Shown here piece after piece: positions 10,128 to 18,604 of a stretch of DNA of 64,000 nucleotides. Source of the stretch: Woeseiaceae bacterium (GTDB lineage: Bacteria; Pseudomonadota; Gammaproteobacteria; Steroidobacterales; Woeseiaceae); NCBI GenBank assembly GCA_021773035.1, contig JAJFKU010000052.1:258040-322039 (forward strand), read 5' to 3'. The notes beneath the pieces were generated by a model. That model searched no databases and was not told the DNA's origin. It saw only the letters and a program-made list of their open reading frames with translations. Positions within the stretch are counted from its first letter, which is position 1. Every line of letters starts with the position of its first letter. A program made the position numbers and the translations under genes.

Positions 10128-10718
10128 TTAGGTGTCCTGGAGTTTTTTCTTCGTGGTTGGTGTTTCGTCGTCTTCTGTCGACCATTCGATGGCCAGTTGT
10201 TCCAATAGTTCGATCAGGCGTGGCCGGATCTCCTTGGGCGATTGCGGGCAATCGAATATGTCGGACCAGAAAAGGCCGACAGCGGCCATGCACAGCAGCT
10301 GTTGCCTGAGTGTCCGGTCCGTCCAGACAACGTCTTCAAAGCGTTTTTTTTCGTGGTCACGCACGGGTTCCATGATCGGCGGGTCGAGGGTTATCGCGCC
10401 GAGCATGCCGGTAACGAAACGCCGCCGGTCCTGGTCGTCGTGAGTGTGCGTTCGAATATAGGCCAGAAGGTCGGCCGTCTCGTCGGAATAACCGTCGGGC
10501 CGCAGCTCGTCTTCTATGGCCTCCCACTGCGCTATGTCCTGATAAACCAGCGCCTGCAGTAACTGCTGCTTGGTCGGAAAATGGTAGGTGATGCCGCCGC
10601 GTGTCACGCCGCTGACGTCGGCGATTTCGTCAAACGTCAGGCAGCCGGCGCCTCGCTCCATAACGATCTGGCGTGAGGCGTCCATGATTTTCTGACGTGC
10701 TGCCGGCTTTCTTCCCAT
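10128..10718 (-). CDS. TetR-family transcriptional regulator of the efflux operon
   Basis: One-component repressor of 196 residues, typical TetR length. The N-terminal helix-turn-helix reads TFDEIADVSGVTRGGITYHFPTKQQLLQAL, the canonical TetR DNA-binding region. The C-terminal ligand-binding half is divergent, as usual, and its ligand is unknown. It is the first gene of the efflux operon (3 bp before the membrane fusion gene). A near-perfect palindrome lies 9 bp upstream and overlaps the likely promoter, so autorepression and control of the whole pump are expected. The divergent biosynthetic operon starts 215 bp away and could share this control. Confidence 0.93.
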   Translation of the reverse strand: MGRKPAARQKIMDASRQIVMERGAGCLTFDEIADVSGVTRGGITYHFPTKQQLLQALVYQDIAQWEAIEDELRPDGYSDETADLLAYIRTHTHDDQDRRRFVTGMLGAITLDPPIMEPVRDHEKKRFEDVVWTDRTLRQQLLCMAAVGLFWSDIFDCPQSPKEIRPRLIELLEQLAIEWSTEDDETPTTKKKLQDT

Positions 10719-10727
10719 GGTGATAAG

Positions 10728-10747
10728 TATACAGAACGTTTTGTATA
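10728..10747. promoter_or_regulatory. Palindromic operator, probable TetR binding site
   Basis: The 20-bp sequence TATACAGAACGTTTTGTATA matches its own reverse complement at 18 of 20 positions. The site starts 9 bp upstream of the tetR start codon. On the minus strand it overlaps a plausible -10 (TATACT, 10731-10726) with a weak -35 (TTTAAC) 16 bp further upstream. Size, symmetry and position fit a TetR-family operator. Binding is inferred, not shown. Confidence 0.72.
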
Positions 10748-10932
10748 GTTAAACCCCGAATTTCTGGCGTCGGGCAGCTTTGGGCTCGACCGTCTGCGGC
10801 TGTTGTCGTGGCCCTCTGCTTGGGCTGGCCACGGATTGCCGGCCACAATCGCGGCACGTACACTGGGTAGGTAGTAATCGCCATATACGTCCAGATCCCA
10901 GCCAGTTTCGCTAAACAGAAGGGGGTAGCCGC

Positions 10933-11943
10933 ATGAGCAATCGTGTGCAAATGCTCGGTGTGGCCAGTGCGTTGCCCGGCGCAGTCCGTACGAGTGCCGA
11001 AGTCGAAGAAATGGTGTCGCAGTCGGGTGGCGGCTTCAAACCGCGAAAAGGAACGGTTCAGGCGTTGACCGGAATCCGCGAACGGCGTGTTGCGGCGGAT
11101 GACGTGCAGTGTTCGGATCTGGCTGTCGATGCATGCCGACAGGTTCTTGCCGCTGCGGACGTGGATGGAAGCGAGGTTGATCTTCTCATCTATGCGTCGG
11201 CAGGACAGGACCTGATCGAGCCCGCCACGGCGCACATCATTCAGTCAAAACTGGGCACAGGTTGCGCTGTGTTCGATGTCAAGAATGCCTGCAACAGTTT
11301 TCTGAACGGACTACAGCTCGCGGAATCGCTGATGATGAGTGGTGCATGCAAAACGGCGCTGGTGGCAGTGGGCGAAGTGAGTTCACGCGGCATTCACTGG
11401 AATCCCAGAGACCTGGATGAGTTCAAGCGCAACTTGCCTGGATACACGATGGGAGACGCCGGTGCGGCAGCCCTGTTCGCACCCGCCACGGATAGTCGTG
11501 GCATTTTCTATCGGAACTTCCGTTCTTACAGCGGTCACTGGGATCTTACAACGGTGCTCGGCGGAGGTTCCATGCATCCTCACGGCGATGAACACCTTTA
11601 TATTCGCGCCAATAGTGCGCGCCTGCAGGAAGTCTTCAGGGAAGAAGGCCTGCCTTTTATGCAACGTACAATGCAGGAAGCTGGCGTCACCTACGCAGAC
11701 TTTCAGCGCATTTTTGTGCACCAGGTTTCGCTTCCATACCTGCACGATATGCTCGCCGAATGCGGTATTCCGGTTGAGCTGGTCGAAGAGACTGTCGTTG
11801 ACTTTGGCAACATGGCTGCCGCAAGCATTCCTGTGGCGTTGGCGAGCGCGCTGCAGCGTGGTGCAGTCGGGCCAGGCGATCGCGTGCTATGCATCGGGCT
11901 GGCCAGCGGTATCAGTATTGGCGTCGTCATGATCGAACTGTGA
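10933..11943 (+). CDS. OleA/FabH-like thiolase-superfamily condensing enzyme
   Basis: Thiolase-fold enzyme of 336 residues that should catalyse a Claisen condensation of acyl thioesters. The triad is readable: nucleophile C120 (DVKNACNSF), H263 (FVHQVSLPY) and N293 (DFGNMAAAS). The segment LIEPATA puts a glutamate (E96) where OleA-type enzymes carry a catalytic glutamate and housekeeping FabH usually does not. This favours head-to-head condensation of two acyl-CoAs, though I could not align it. A strong ribosome site (AGAAGGGGG) precedes the ATG. It is the first gene of a tightly overlapping seven-gene operon; the OleC-like and OleD-like genes downstream support the OleA reading. A secondary FabH or a PQS-type condensing enzyme remains possible. 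Confidence 0.82.
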   Translation: MSNRVQMLGVASALPGAVRTSAEVEEMVSQSGGGFKPRKGTVQALTGIRERRVAADDVQCSDLAVDACRQVLAAADVDGSEVDLLIYASAGQDLIEPATAHIIQSKLGTGCAVFDVKNACNSFLNGLQLAESLMMSGACKTALVAVGEVSSRGIHWNPRDLDEFKRNLPGYTMGDAGAAALFAPATDSRGIFYRNFRSYSGHWDLTTVLGGGSMHPHGDEHLYIRANSARLQEVFREEGLPFMQRTMQEAGVTYADFQRIFVHQVSLPYLHDMLAECGIPVELVEETVVDFGNMAAASIPVALASALQRGAVGPGDRVLCIGLASGISIGVVMIEL

Positions 11944-12716
11944 ACGCAGTCAAAGACGAGCGACGTTTGTTTGTTGTGGTCCCTTTCTACAACGAAGAGC
12001 GCGGTATCGCTGCGACTCTGCAGGCGCTGGTCGATCAGGTAGATCGCAGCTTTTCCCTGGTGCTTGTGAATAATGCCAGCACCGATGGAGGAGCGGAGCT
12101 CGCACGGGAGTTTTCACAGAAAAACAACTCCTTTCCGGTTCACCTGTTGCACGAGCCGGCCAAAGGCACCGGGACCGCGTCAGATACCGGGTTTCGATTC
12201 GCCATCGAAAAGGGTGCGCGCTGGATTGCTCGAACCGACGCGGATTGCACGCCAGACCGGGACTGGACGCAGAATCTGATGGTGGCGCTTCGCGACGAAG
12301 GGCTTGAGTTCGTCGCCGGAAAAATTCTGCCGCGCGAAGACGAAGTTCCGCTCACGCTACGCTGGAGGATGACATTGGCAGTCACGCTGTGGGTCGCCGA
12401 GAGTTACGGAAAGATCAATATTCGCCGCCGTGGGGCACAGTTTCGCTACCCGTATTTCATGGCCGCTGGCAACAATCTCGCAATCAGCGCGTCGCTCTAC
12501 GAACGAAGTGGCGGATTTCCGCGTTCGACGCTGGAGGATTTGAATGAAGACCTGGTGCTGTCGGAAGCAGTGCGAACGCTGACGACACGCGCTGCCAAGC
12601 GCAACGATGTGATTGTCCGAAATTCTACGCGGCGCGTGCGTAGCTACGGCATCTGGAATACCTTACGCTGGTACCGTAATCGTGCTTACAAGCCGAAAGT
12701 GGTGGATATTCGGTGA
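11940..12716 (+). CDS. Family 2 glycosyltransferase
   Basis: GT-A-fold glycosyltransferase of 258 residues, without membrane helices. The N-terminal nucleotide-binding strand is FVVVPFYNEE; VNNASTDGG and the metal-binding TDADC (D100, D102) are characteristic of GT2. An ED pair (STLEDLNEDLVLSEA) near residue 200 fits the catalytic-base region. I chose the GTG at 11940, which forms a GTGA overlap with the stop of the condensing-enzyme gene. A longer in-frame ATG at 11889 would run 55 bases into that gene and adds a non-conserved leader. In this operon it probably adds a sugar to the lipid product or intermediate. Donor and acceptor are unknown. Confidence 0.86.
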   Translation: MNAVKDERRLFVVVPFYNEERGIAATLQALVDQVDRSFSLVLVNNASTDGGAELAREFSQKNNSFPVHLLHEPAKGTGTASDTGFRFAIEKGARWIARTDADCTPDRDWTQNLMVALRDEGLEFVAGKILPREDEVPLTLRWRMTLAVTLWVAESYGKINIRRRGAQFRYPYFMAAGNNLAISASLYERSGGFPRSTLEDLNEDLVLSEAVRTLTTRAAKRNDVIVRNSTRRVRSYGIWNTLRWYRNRAYKPKVVDIR

Positions 12717-13897
12717 GAGTACAGTTTCACGAAACGCTAGTTAACCTCGCTGCACACCCGCTGGTGTGGGGGATGGCGCGGCTGGCCCGGCGTGTCGGCC
12801 CGGTTTGGAAAGTGCCGGGATTGGGCGTCCTCATCAGCGACGCGGAGTGTGCGCGAGAGATTCTGCGGCGCGACGACGAATTCACCAAGAACGGGCCGGG
12901 TAGTTTTGCTCAGGGTATGACGGTTGGGCTGGGTCCGATGGCACTTAGCAACATGGACGGCGCTGAACACCGCCAATTGCGCGCCGCAATTGCCGATCTG
13001 CTGACGCCCGCGCGAGCTGACGTACTCCTGGACAATCGTGCAGACGATGTTGCCTTAATGTGCTCGCGACTAAGCCGGGGCGAGTGTGTTGACCTGGTGC
13101 ACTTCGTCCGCGGCTGGAGTGGGCGCCTCGCATTCGAGCTGCTTGGTATTGCTCCGCCGGTCGGCAGGGAAGAGGAGGCCAGCCAGGAAATCGTCAGGCT
13201 AAGCGAGCGTATGGCCTCAATGCTCGGGTTCAGTCGGCCATCGAAGCGGCAGATTCGTATCGCACAGGCAGATCGCGAGCAGATTGCAGCTTATTTTCGT
13301 GACGGTTACGAACAACCCGCGCCCGCTATGTCGCTAAGTGGCCGAATGCAGACCCTGGGATTTACGTTCGAGCAGGCAATTAGCCTCCTGGTCATGTTCG
13401 TAATGGCCGGAACGCTGACGACGGGTGCCGCGTTGCCGCGAATCGTTGCGCTGTTAGCGGACAGTGGATCATTTGGCCAGCTTGCAGCAAATCCGGCCCT
13501 CATACCGCAGGCAACGGACGAAGGATTACGCTACGTCACACCCTTGCCAGGTACCGTACGTGTCGTGAAGCACGATACCGAAGTGCAGGGACACAAGCTG
13601 GCAGCGGATTCCCGCCTGGTAATTCTGACCTGCAACCTCGCACGTGACGCGAAGTTGTTTACGGATCCGGACCGATTCGATATTACGCGCAGCCACAATC
13701 CAAGGGCAAAACGATCGTGGTACGGTGCCGGGCCGCACCGCTGCGCTGGTCTGAACCTGGCACAACGCCAACTCCATGCAGCTTTGAGTGCCATGATCAG
13801 TGCTGTTCCGAATGTTCGAATCGTCAAACGGCGGGTCGCGTTCGGTGCTCTGCTACCGGCTTACGCACACCTGGTAGTTCAGGCGGTGGATCGATGA
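12713..13897 (+). CDS. Cytochrome P450
   Basis: Bacterial class I-type P450 of 394 residues with no membrane anchor. The heme-thiolate motif is WYGAGPHRCAG (ligand C344). The K-helix ExxR is E270-G-L-R273. The I-helix oxygen-activation motif is MAGTLTTG (about 231-238). The start is a GTG in a GTGA overlap with the glycosyltransferase stop, and the gene's own stop overlaps the AMP-ligase start (ATGA). No ferredoxin or reductase gene is nearby, so electrons must come from elsewhere in the genome. It probably hydroxylates or otherwise oxidises the acyl chain made by this operon; the substrate is inferred from context only. Confidence 0.94.
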   Translation: MRVQFHETLVNLAAHPLVWGMARLARRVGPVWKVPGLGVLISDAECAREILRRDDEFTKNGPGSFAQGMTVGLGPMALSNMDGAEHRQLRAAIADLLTPARADVLLDNRADDVALMCSRLSRGECVDLVHFVRGWSGRLAFELLGIAPPVGREEEASQEIVRLSERMASMLGFSRPSKRQIRIAQADREQIAAYFRDGYEQPAPAMSLSGRMQTLGFTFEQAISLLVMFVMAGTLTTGAALPRIVALLADSGSFGQLAANPALIPQATDEGLRYVTPLPGTVRVVKHDTEVQGHKLAADSRLVILTCNLARDAKLFTDPDRFDITRSHNPRAKRSWYGAGPHRCAGLNLAQRQLHAALSAMISAVPNVRIVKRRVAFGALLPAYAHLVVQAVDR

Positions 13898-15462
13898 AGC
13901 CGTCGAGAGCGTTCTCAGTGCTGCAGAAGCTGGCAGTCCGGGCCGAACTTGAGCCGGATATGCCGGCTGTTACTGACGCAAACGGAAACGTACTTGCCAA
14001 CGGACAGTTGCTGAAGAGGGTTCAGGCTGTTGCGCAGGGACTTACGGCAGCGGGGCTGCAGCCCGGTGACAGAGTGCTATATGCCGTTCGACCGAGTGTA
14101 GCGTCCTTCTTGCTCATGACGGGAATTCTTGAATCCGGCGGAGTTGTGGTACCGATGGCCTCGACGATGGGACCGGCAGTCTTCAAATCGCGCCTGGAAC
14201 TGCTATCGCCAAAATGGGTGATCGCGGAATCTGTTTTGTACCTGGCGTCGGCAAGTCGATTCGTTAAGCGTTTGCTGGATTGGCGAGGGATCACACTGCC
14301 GCCGATCGCAGATCTAGACGTCAGGAATTACGTACACGTAGGCCGGGTATGGCCGGGACTGCCGCCAGGTCTGTCTGCTGCCGGGCTGGAGGAACTGGGT
14401 GCTCAGTGCTCGAGGCCTGTTACCCTCCAGGGCGACGCTGCGGCAGTTATCGTTTTTACGTCCGGCACTACCGGTGATCCAAAGGCCGTGCAACACTCGT
14501 GCCGTTCAATGCAGGGTGCGCTCGAATCAGTCGGGTCGATGATGGATGCGGGCATTGGCGACGTGATTTACGCACGCGAACTGCACCTGATACTTCCCGC
14601 ACTATTTTGTGCCTCGGCGGTTGTTATCCCGCGCATCGCCAGATTCTCGGCCAGGCGTACGATTCGAGATCTAAGGAAACTTCGCGTCACACACTTCTTC
14701 GGCGTTGCGGCAGAGTTACAGGTGCTGGTTGACTACCTACGCGCCCGCAATCTGAAGTTGCCCCGAACGCTGCGGGAAATCTGGATCGGCGCAGCTCCTG
14801 TTCGCGCCGCATTCCTGCAGGAGTTTCGTTCTGTGGTGACGGAGAATACGCAGGTCTGGTGTGTCTACGGCATGACCGAAATTCTTCCCGTCGCGCGGGT
14901 TTCCCTCGAGGAAAAACTGCAGTACGAAGGGGAGGGGGACCTGGTCGGTGAATGTGTGCAGGGGGTCAGTGCGCGTGTCTCAACGAGCGGAGAGCTAATA
15001 GTGAACGGGCCAAATCTGTTCTCCGGATACGTCGGCGAAGCTCCGTGTACCGAGCATGCGACGGGCGATCTTGCGCGCCTGGATAACGGTCGCATTGTGC
15101 TGCTTGGGCGCAGCAAAGATATGATTATTCGCGGCCGCTTTAACATCTACCCCGAGCTTTACGAAACCACCATCGATCGAATCGACGGTGTACGGCGTTG
15201 TGCGATGCTTGGAGTCTACGATGCAGCCCTGGCCGATGAGCGTGTTGTCCTTATTATCGAAGCGAACGCCGGTGTCGATCAGGTGGATATGGAGGCGCGG
15301 CTTTGGAGCGAATTACAAAGCGGCCCCTGCAGCATCGATTCCGCGGCGCTTCCCGATCACATACTTTTTATGACTTTACCCCTGGCTGGCCGCTCCAGCA
15401 AAGTGGACAAGATCGGTTTACGCGAACACGCGCGGCGGAAAATACTGTGCGCATCGCAGTAA
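13894..15462 (+). CDS. OleC-like AMP-dependent ligase/synthetase
   Basis: ANL-superfamily adenylate-forming enzyme of 522 residues. The phosphate-binding loop is VIVFTSGTTGDPKAV (residues 185-199), the A5-like motif is VYGMTE, and the hinge region is GRSKDMIIRGRFNIYP. The start used is the ATG at 13894 in an ATGA overlap with the P450 stop; an in-frame upstream start at 13717 would lie deep in the P450 gene. In olefin-forming clusters, the homologous OleC converts beta-hydroxy acids to beta-lactones with ATP. Here it lies next to an OleA-like and an OleD-like gene, which makes beta-lactone synthesis plausible. A simple fatty acyl-AMP/CoA ligase is the main alternative. Confidence 0.85.
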   Translation: MKPSRAFSVLQKLAVRAELEPDMPAVTDANGNVLANGQLLKRVQAVAQGLTAAGLQPGDRVLYAVRPSVASFLLMTGILESGGVVVPMASTMGPAVFKSRLELLSPKWVIAESVLYLASASRFVKRLLDWRGITLPPIADLDVRNYVHVGRVWPGLPPGLSAAGLEELGAQCSRPVTLQGDAAAVIVFTSGTTGDPKAVQHSCRSMQGALESVGSMMDAGIGDVIYARELHLILPALFCASAVVIPRIARFSARRTIRDLRKLRVTHFFGVAAELQVLVDYLRARNLKLPRTLREIWIGAAPVRAAFLQEFRSVVTENTQVWCVYGMTEILPVARVSLEEKLQYEGEGDLVGECVQGVSARVSTSGELIVNGPNLFSGYVGEAPCTEHATGDLARLDNGRIVLLGRSKDMIIRGRFNIYPELYETTIDRIDGVRRCAMLGVYDAALADERVVLIIEANAGVDQVDMEARLWSELQSGPCSIDSAALPDHILFMTLPLAGRSSKVDKIGLREHARRKILCASQ

Positions 15463-16385
15463 CCGGGGCAAGCGGGTTCATGGGCGGCACGGTGGCCCGT
15501 GAATTGGCCGCCAAAGGTCATACGGTATTTACGTTTGGGCGACGGCATGCCGACGCAGTTCAAGAGACGCTTCCAAATTATTTGCAGTGGGACTTGTCAG
15601 CCGGTGTTACCGCGGTGGCAGAGGTCGATGCGGTCATCCATTGCGCAGCGAAGGTCGGCGACTGGGGTCCGGAGGCAGACTACCGGCGCGTAAACGTCGA
15701 CGGTACGCGAGTTGTGATGGAGACGTTTGCTGAAGTCGACCGATTCGTTCATGTCAGCAGTGCCAGCGTCTACTCGGGCAATCAAACGCTATGCAACATA
15801 TCGGAAAGGGCATCCGTCGGTAATGACCTCCACAATGCCTACGCAAGAAGCAAAGCAGAAGCTGAAGAACTGGTGCTTGGCAGCGAACGTAATGCAGTAA
15901 TCCTGCGGCCGCATATTGTTTACGGTCCCGGCGACACGACACTTACGCCACGCTTGCTCGCGGCACGACGGCTGGGTTGGCTTCCTGTCCCTGGCAATGG
16001 ACGAAACCTGCTCTCTGTTACGCATGTTTTGAACTTCGTGCATGCGGTAGAGCGCGTCCTTGATTCGTCCGTGATGCGCGGTATTTTTAATATCGCCGAT
16101 CCGGAGGCAATCAGCGTTGACGAACTGCTGCGTACGGTTCTGCAGCGGAACGGCGCCGACGCACGACTGCTTTACATTCCGCGGGCTGTCGCGTGGACAG
16201 CCGCGGTGATGAGTGAAGGAGTCAACGCTGTCTTCAACAGGCAGAAGGCTCCCCGCCTTACACGCTACCTGGTCGCTCATATCGCAGAAGAGAATACACT
16301 CGATCTGAGCAACGCATTTGAGTTACTTGGCTATGCCCCTCGCTATAGTGTGCACGGCAGGCCCGCTCAGGAGGAGAACGGCTAG
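15447..16385 (+). CDS. OleD-like NAD(P)-dependent SDR (3-beta-HSD/epimerase family)
   Basis: Extended short-chain dehydrogenase of 312 residues. The Rossmann motif is TGASGFMGG (residues 6-14) right at the N-terminus. Catalytic Y132 and K136 stand in AYARSKAEAE, with VSSASVYSG supplying the serine. The GTG at 15447 is chosen because it places the Rossmann strand at the start; it overlaps the AMP-ligase stop by 16 bp. A longer frame reaches back to 15303 inside the ligase gene and is unlikely. OleD reduces the beta-keto acid made by OleA to a beta-hydroxy acid, and that role fits here. A sugar-nucleotide epimerase cannot be fully excluded. Confidence 0.85.
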   Translation: MRIAVTGASGFMGGTVARELAAKGHTVFTFGRRHADAVQETLPNYLQWDLSAGVTAVAEVDAVIHCAAKVGDWGPEADYRRVNVDGTRVVMETFAEVDRFVHVSSASVYSGNQTLCNISERASVGNDLHNAYARSKAEAEELVLGSERNAVILRPHIVYGPGDTTLTPRLLAARRLGWLPVPGNGRNLLSVTHVLNFVHAVERVLDSSVMRGIFNIADPEAISVDELLRTVLQRNGADARLLYIPRAVAWTAAVMSEGVNAVFNRQKAPRLTRYLVAHIAEENTLDLSNAFELLGYAPRYSVHGRPAQEENG

Positions 16386-18604
16386 TGGCAGATATCGCCG
16401 GCATTGTTGTGCGCCGCCGAGCGCGGGTCGCGCTGGGTTGCCTGATGGTTGGGCTGCTATTGTTGCCGTTTGCACCGGGTGTGGCAACCCGGCTTGAAGT
16501 CGGTGGCGCAACTGTGAATCAAAGTGAGGCGAAGAATGTCGACACTCTTTTGTCTACGAAATTCACATCGCCCTTCGCAACAAGCCTCGTGCTGGCAGTA
16601 ACCGGTATACCGGCCCTGGAAGAGGACAGCGGACTCGACGCGCTAATCGAAGTCGTCGATGCTGTAAAAGACATAGGCAGCGTCGATCGGGTCTTGTCAT
16701 ACATTGAGACTGTCGATCCGGTCTTTCTGACAAATCACGGCACGTTCGTGGTGGTGGGTCTGCGCATAGATGGTCGCCGCAAGGGCGACGTTGTGCTGGA
16801 GTTACGAGCGGCTACGCGGTTGCTGCAGGCACAGTTGCGGCAGTCGCATCCGCGAATCGAGCTGGCGTGGACCGGTGCCGCGGCGTTCGACTATGACGTA
16901 CGCCTGACCAGTGCAAGCGACGCCACTGCCGCCGAGCGGCGCGTGTTGCCGATTACGCTTGTTTTGTTGTTCATAGTCTTTGGCAGTGTAGTGGCTGCGT
17001 TGTGCCCGGTCGCTATCGGAGGTCTCGGGGTCGGTCTGAGCCTGGGAGCTGCCGCTTTGCTCAGTGCGTATTGGCCGATGACGATTCTGTTGCAGAGTAT
17101 CGTGACGATGATCGGTCTTGGGATCGGCATAGACTATAGCCTGCTAATGCTGAATCGGTTCCGCGAAGAGTTATCTGTCCATGCAGAACCCGAACAGGCA
17201 GCGATCGATGCGCTACGCACAGCCGGACATACGATTGTTCTCTCAGGCGGTGCTGTTGCTATCGGTTTCGCAGCATTGCTTATCGTCCCGTCTACCGAGT
17301 TACGATCTATCGCAACGGGTGGTCTGCTCGTCGTCGGATTTTCAGTTTTTCTCGCGACGGTGCTGTTGCCGGGATTGCTCTGCTGGCTGGGTGCACGGAT
17401 AGAGTCCGGCAGGTTGTGGCGGCCGCGTCTTGCATTGCAGCCCCCAAGACAGTGGCAAACCTGGGGCCGTTGGGTAACTGCGCACCCGGTGCTGGTCATC
17501 CTGGTCATAGGGCTGCCGCTGGCTGCGCTGGCATGGCAGGCCCGCCATATCAGCACCGATATTCCCACCGGGAACTGGCTGCCTGAACACCTGGAGTCGA
17601 CGCAGGGTGTGCTTGCTCTGGAGCGCATGGGGCACAGCGGTATCGTGCAGGCGATCCGGGTGGTGGTTCAGTTTCCAGACGGGATAGCGGCAGACTCGGA
17701 GGAAGGCTGGGAGGCGATTTTCCAGCTTACGCGAAACTTCGAACACGATGAACGGGTCGCAAGTGTGCAGTCCTTACCGCGCCTGCTCGGTGTCGAGAAC
17801 GGGGAACAAGCTCGAATCGCATTCATTCAACCAGAGCTTCGCGCCGCCTACCTCAGTGCCGACGGGCGCATGGGTCTAATCGAAATCATCCCGCGTGAAG
17901 CGGTGTCCGCGGGCACACTCATGCGATACGTTCGTGAACTGAGAGGCATGAGCATCGGTAGCGCCAGCGGGCTTGACGGTACGCGCATCATGGTCGGTGG
18001 ACTGCCGGCAATGAATGCAGATTATCAGGATGCTATCGGCGGCAACGTCGTGAAAATAGTTGCCGTTATTGTAATTGGTTCTTTTGTTGCGTTATTGCTC
18101 GGATTTCGCTCACTACTCGGTGCGTTCAAGGCGGTCGCTCTGAATCTATTCTCTGTTGCCGCCGCGATGGGGGTCACCGTGTTGGTTTTCCAACAGGGCT
18201 ATGGTTCGGAATGGCTTGGCGTCGCGCAACCGCTCGACGGCCTGTTCCCGGCGGTACCCATCATCGTTTTCTGCGTGGTGTTCGGTTTGAGCATGGATTA
18301 CGAAGTGTTTCTGCTATCGCGTGTCGCAGAGGGCGTGCACAAAGGCATGTCTAACCACGATGCGCTCATCGACGGTCTGGCCCGCACTGGCGGCGTGATT
18401 ACCAGCGCAGCACTGGTGATGATCGTCGTTTTTGCTGGTTTTTCCATGGGCGATTTCCTTATTATCAAAATACTGGGCTTCTCGGCAGCCGTCGCCGTTT
18501 TTATCGATGCAAGCCTGGTTCGACTTGCGGTTGGGCCAGCGCTGATGCAACTCGGCGGTCGCTGGAACTGGTGGCCCGGCATACGCTTGCCGCGCGACTC
18601 GTGA
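16385..18604 (+). CDS. MMPL/RND-superfamily lipid exporter
   Basis: Inner-membrane transporter of 739 residues with the two-fold MMPL layout: TM1, a periplasmic loop, TM2-6, then TM7, a second loop, TM8-12. Signature segments are GLGIGIDYSLLMLNRFREE in the first half and VFGLSMDYEVFLLSRV in the second. Such proteins export lipids, hopanoids or glycolipids. The GTG start shares one base with the SDR stop (TAGTG). As part of this operon it most probably carries the finished lipid-like product out of the cytoplasm. It is not an AcrB-type drug pump: it is too short and lacks the docking domain. Confidence 0.92.
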   Translation: MADIAGIVVRRRARVALGCLMVGLLLLPFAPGVATRLEVGGATVNQSEAKNVDTLLSTKFTSPFATSLVLAVTGIPALEEDSGLDALIEVVDAVKDIGSVDRVLSYIETVDPVFLTNHGTFVVVGLRIDGRRKGDVVLELRAATRLLQAQLRQSHPRIELAWTGAAAFDYDVRLTSASDATAAERRVLPITLVLLFIVFGSVVAALCPVAIGGLGVGLSLGAAALLSAYWPMTILLQSIVTMIGLGIGIDYSLLMLNRFREELSVHAEPEQAAIDALRTAGHTIVLSGGAVAIGFAALLIVPSTELRSIATGGLLVVGFSVFLATVLLPGLLCWLGARIESGRLWRPRLALQPPRQWQTWGRWVTAHPVLVILVIGLPLAALAWQARHISTDIPTGNWLPEHLESTQGVLALERMGHSGIVQAIRVVVQFPDGIAADSEEGWEAIFQLTRNFEHDERVASVQSLPRLLGVENGEQARIAFIQPELRAAYLSADGRMGLIEIIPREAVSAGTLMRYVRELRGMSIGSASGLDGTRIMVGGLPAMNADYQDAIGGNVVKIVAVIVIGSFVALLLGFRSLLGAFKAVALNLFSVAAAMGVTVLVFQQGYGSEWLGVAQPLDGLFPAVPIIVFCVVFGLSMDYEVFLLSRVAEGVHKGMSNHDALIDGLARTGGVITSAALVMIVVFAGFSMGDFLIIKILGFSAAVAVFIDASLVRLAVGPALMQLGGRWNWWPGIRLPRDS

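Noticed and set aside
10933..11943. Housekeeping fabH
   Set aside because: It is embedded in a specialised operon, not a fab cluster, and has the OleA-like LIEPATA glutamate.
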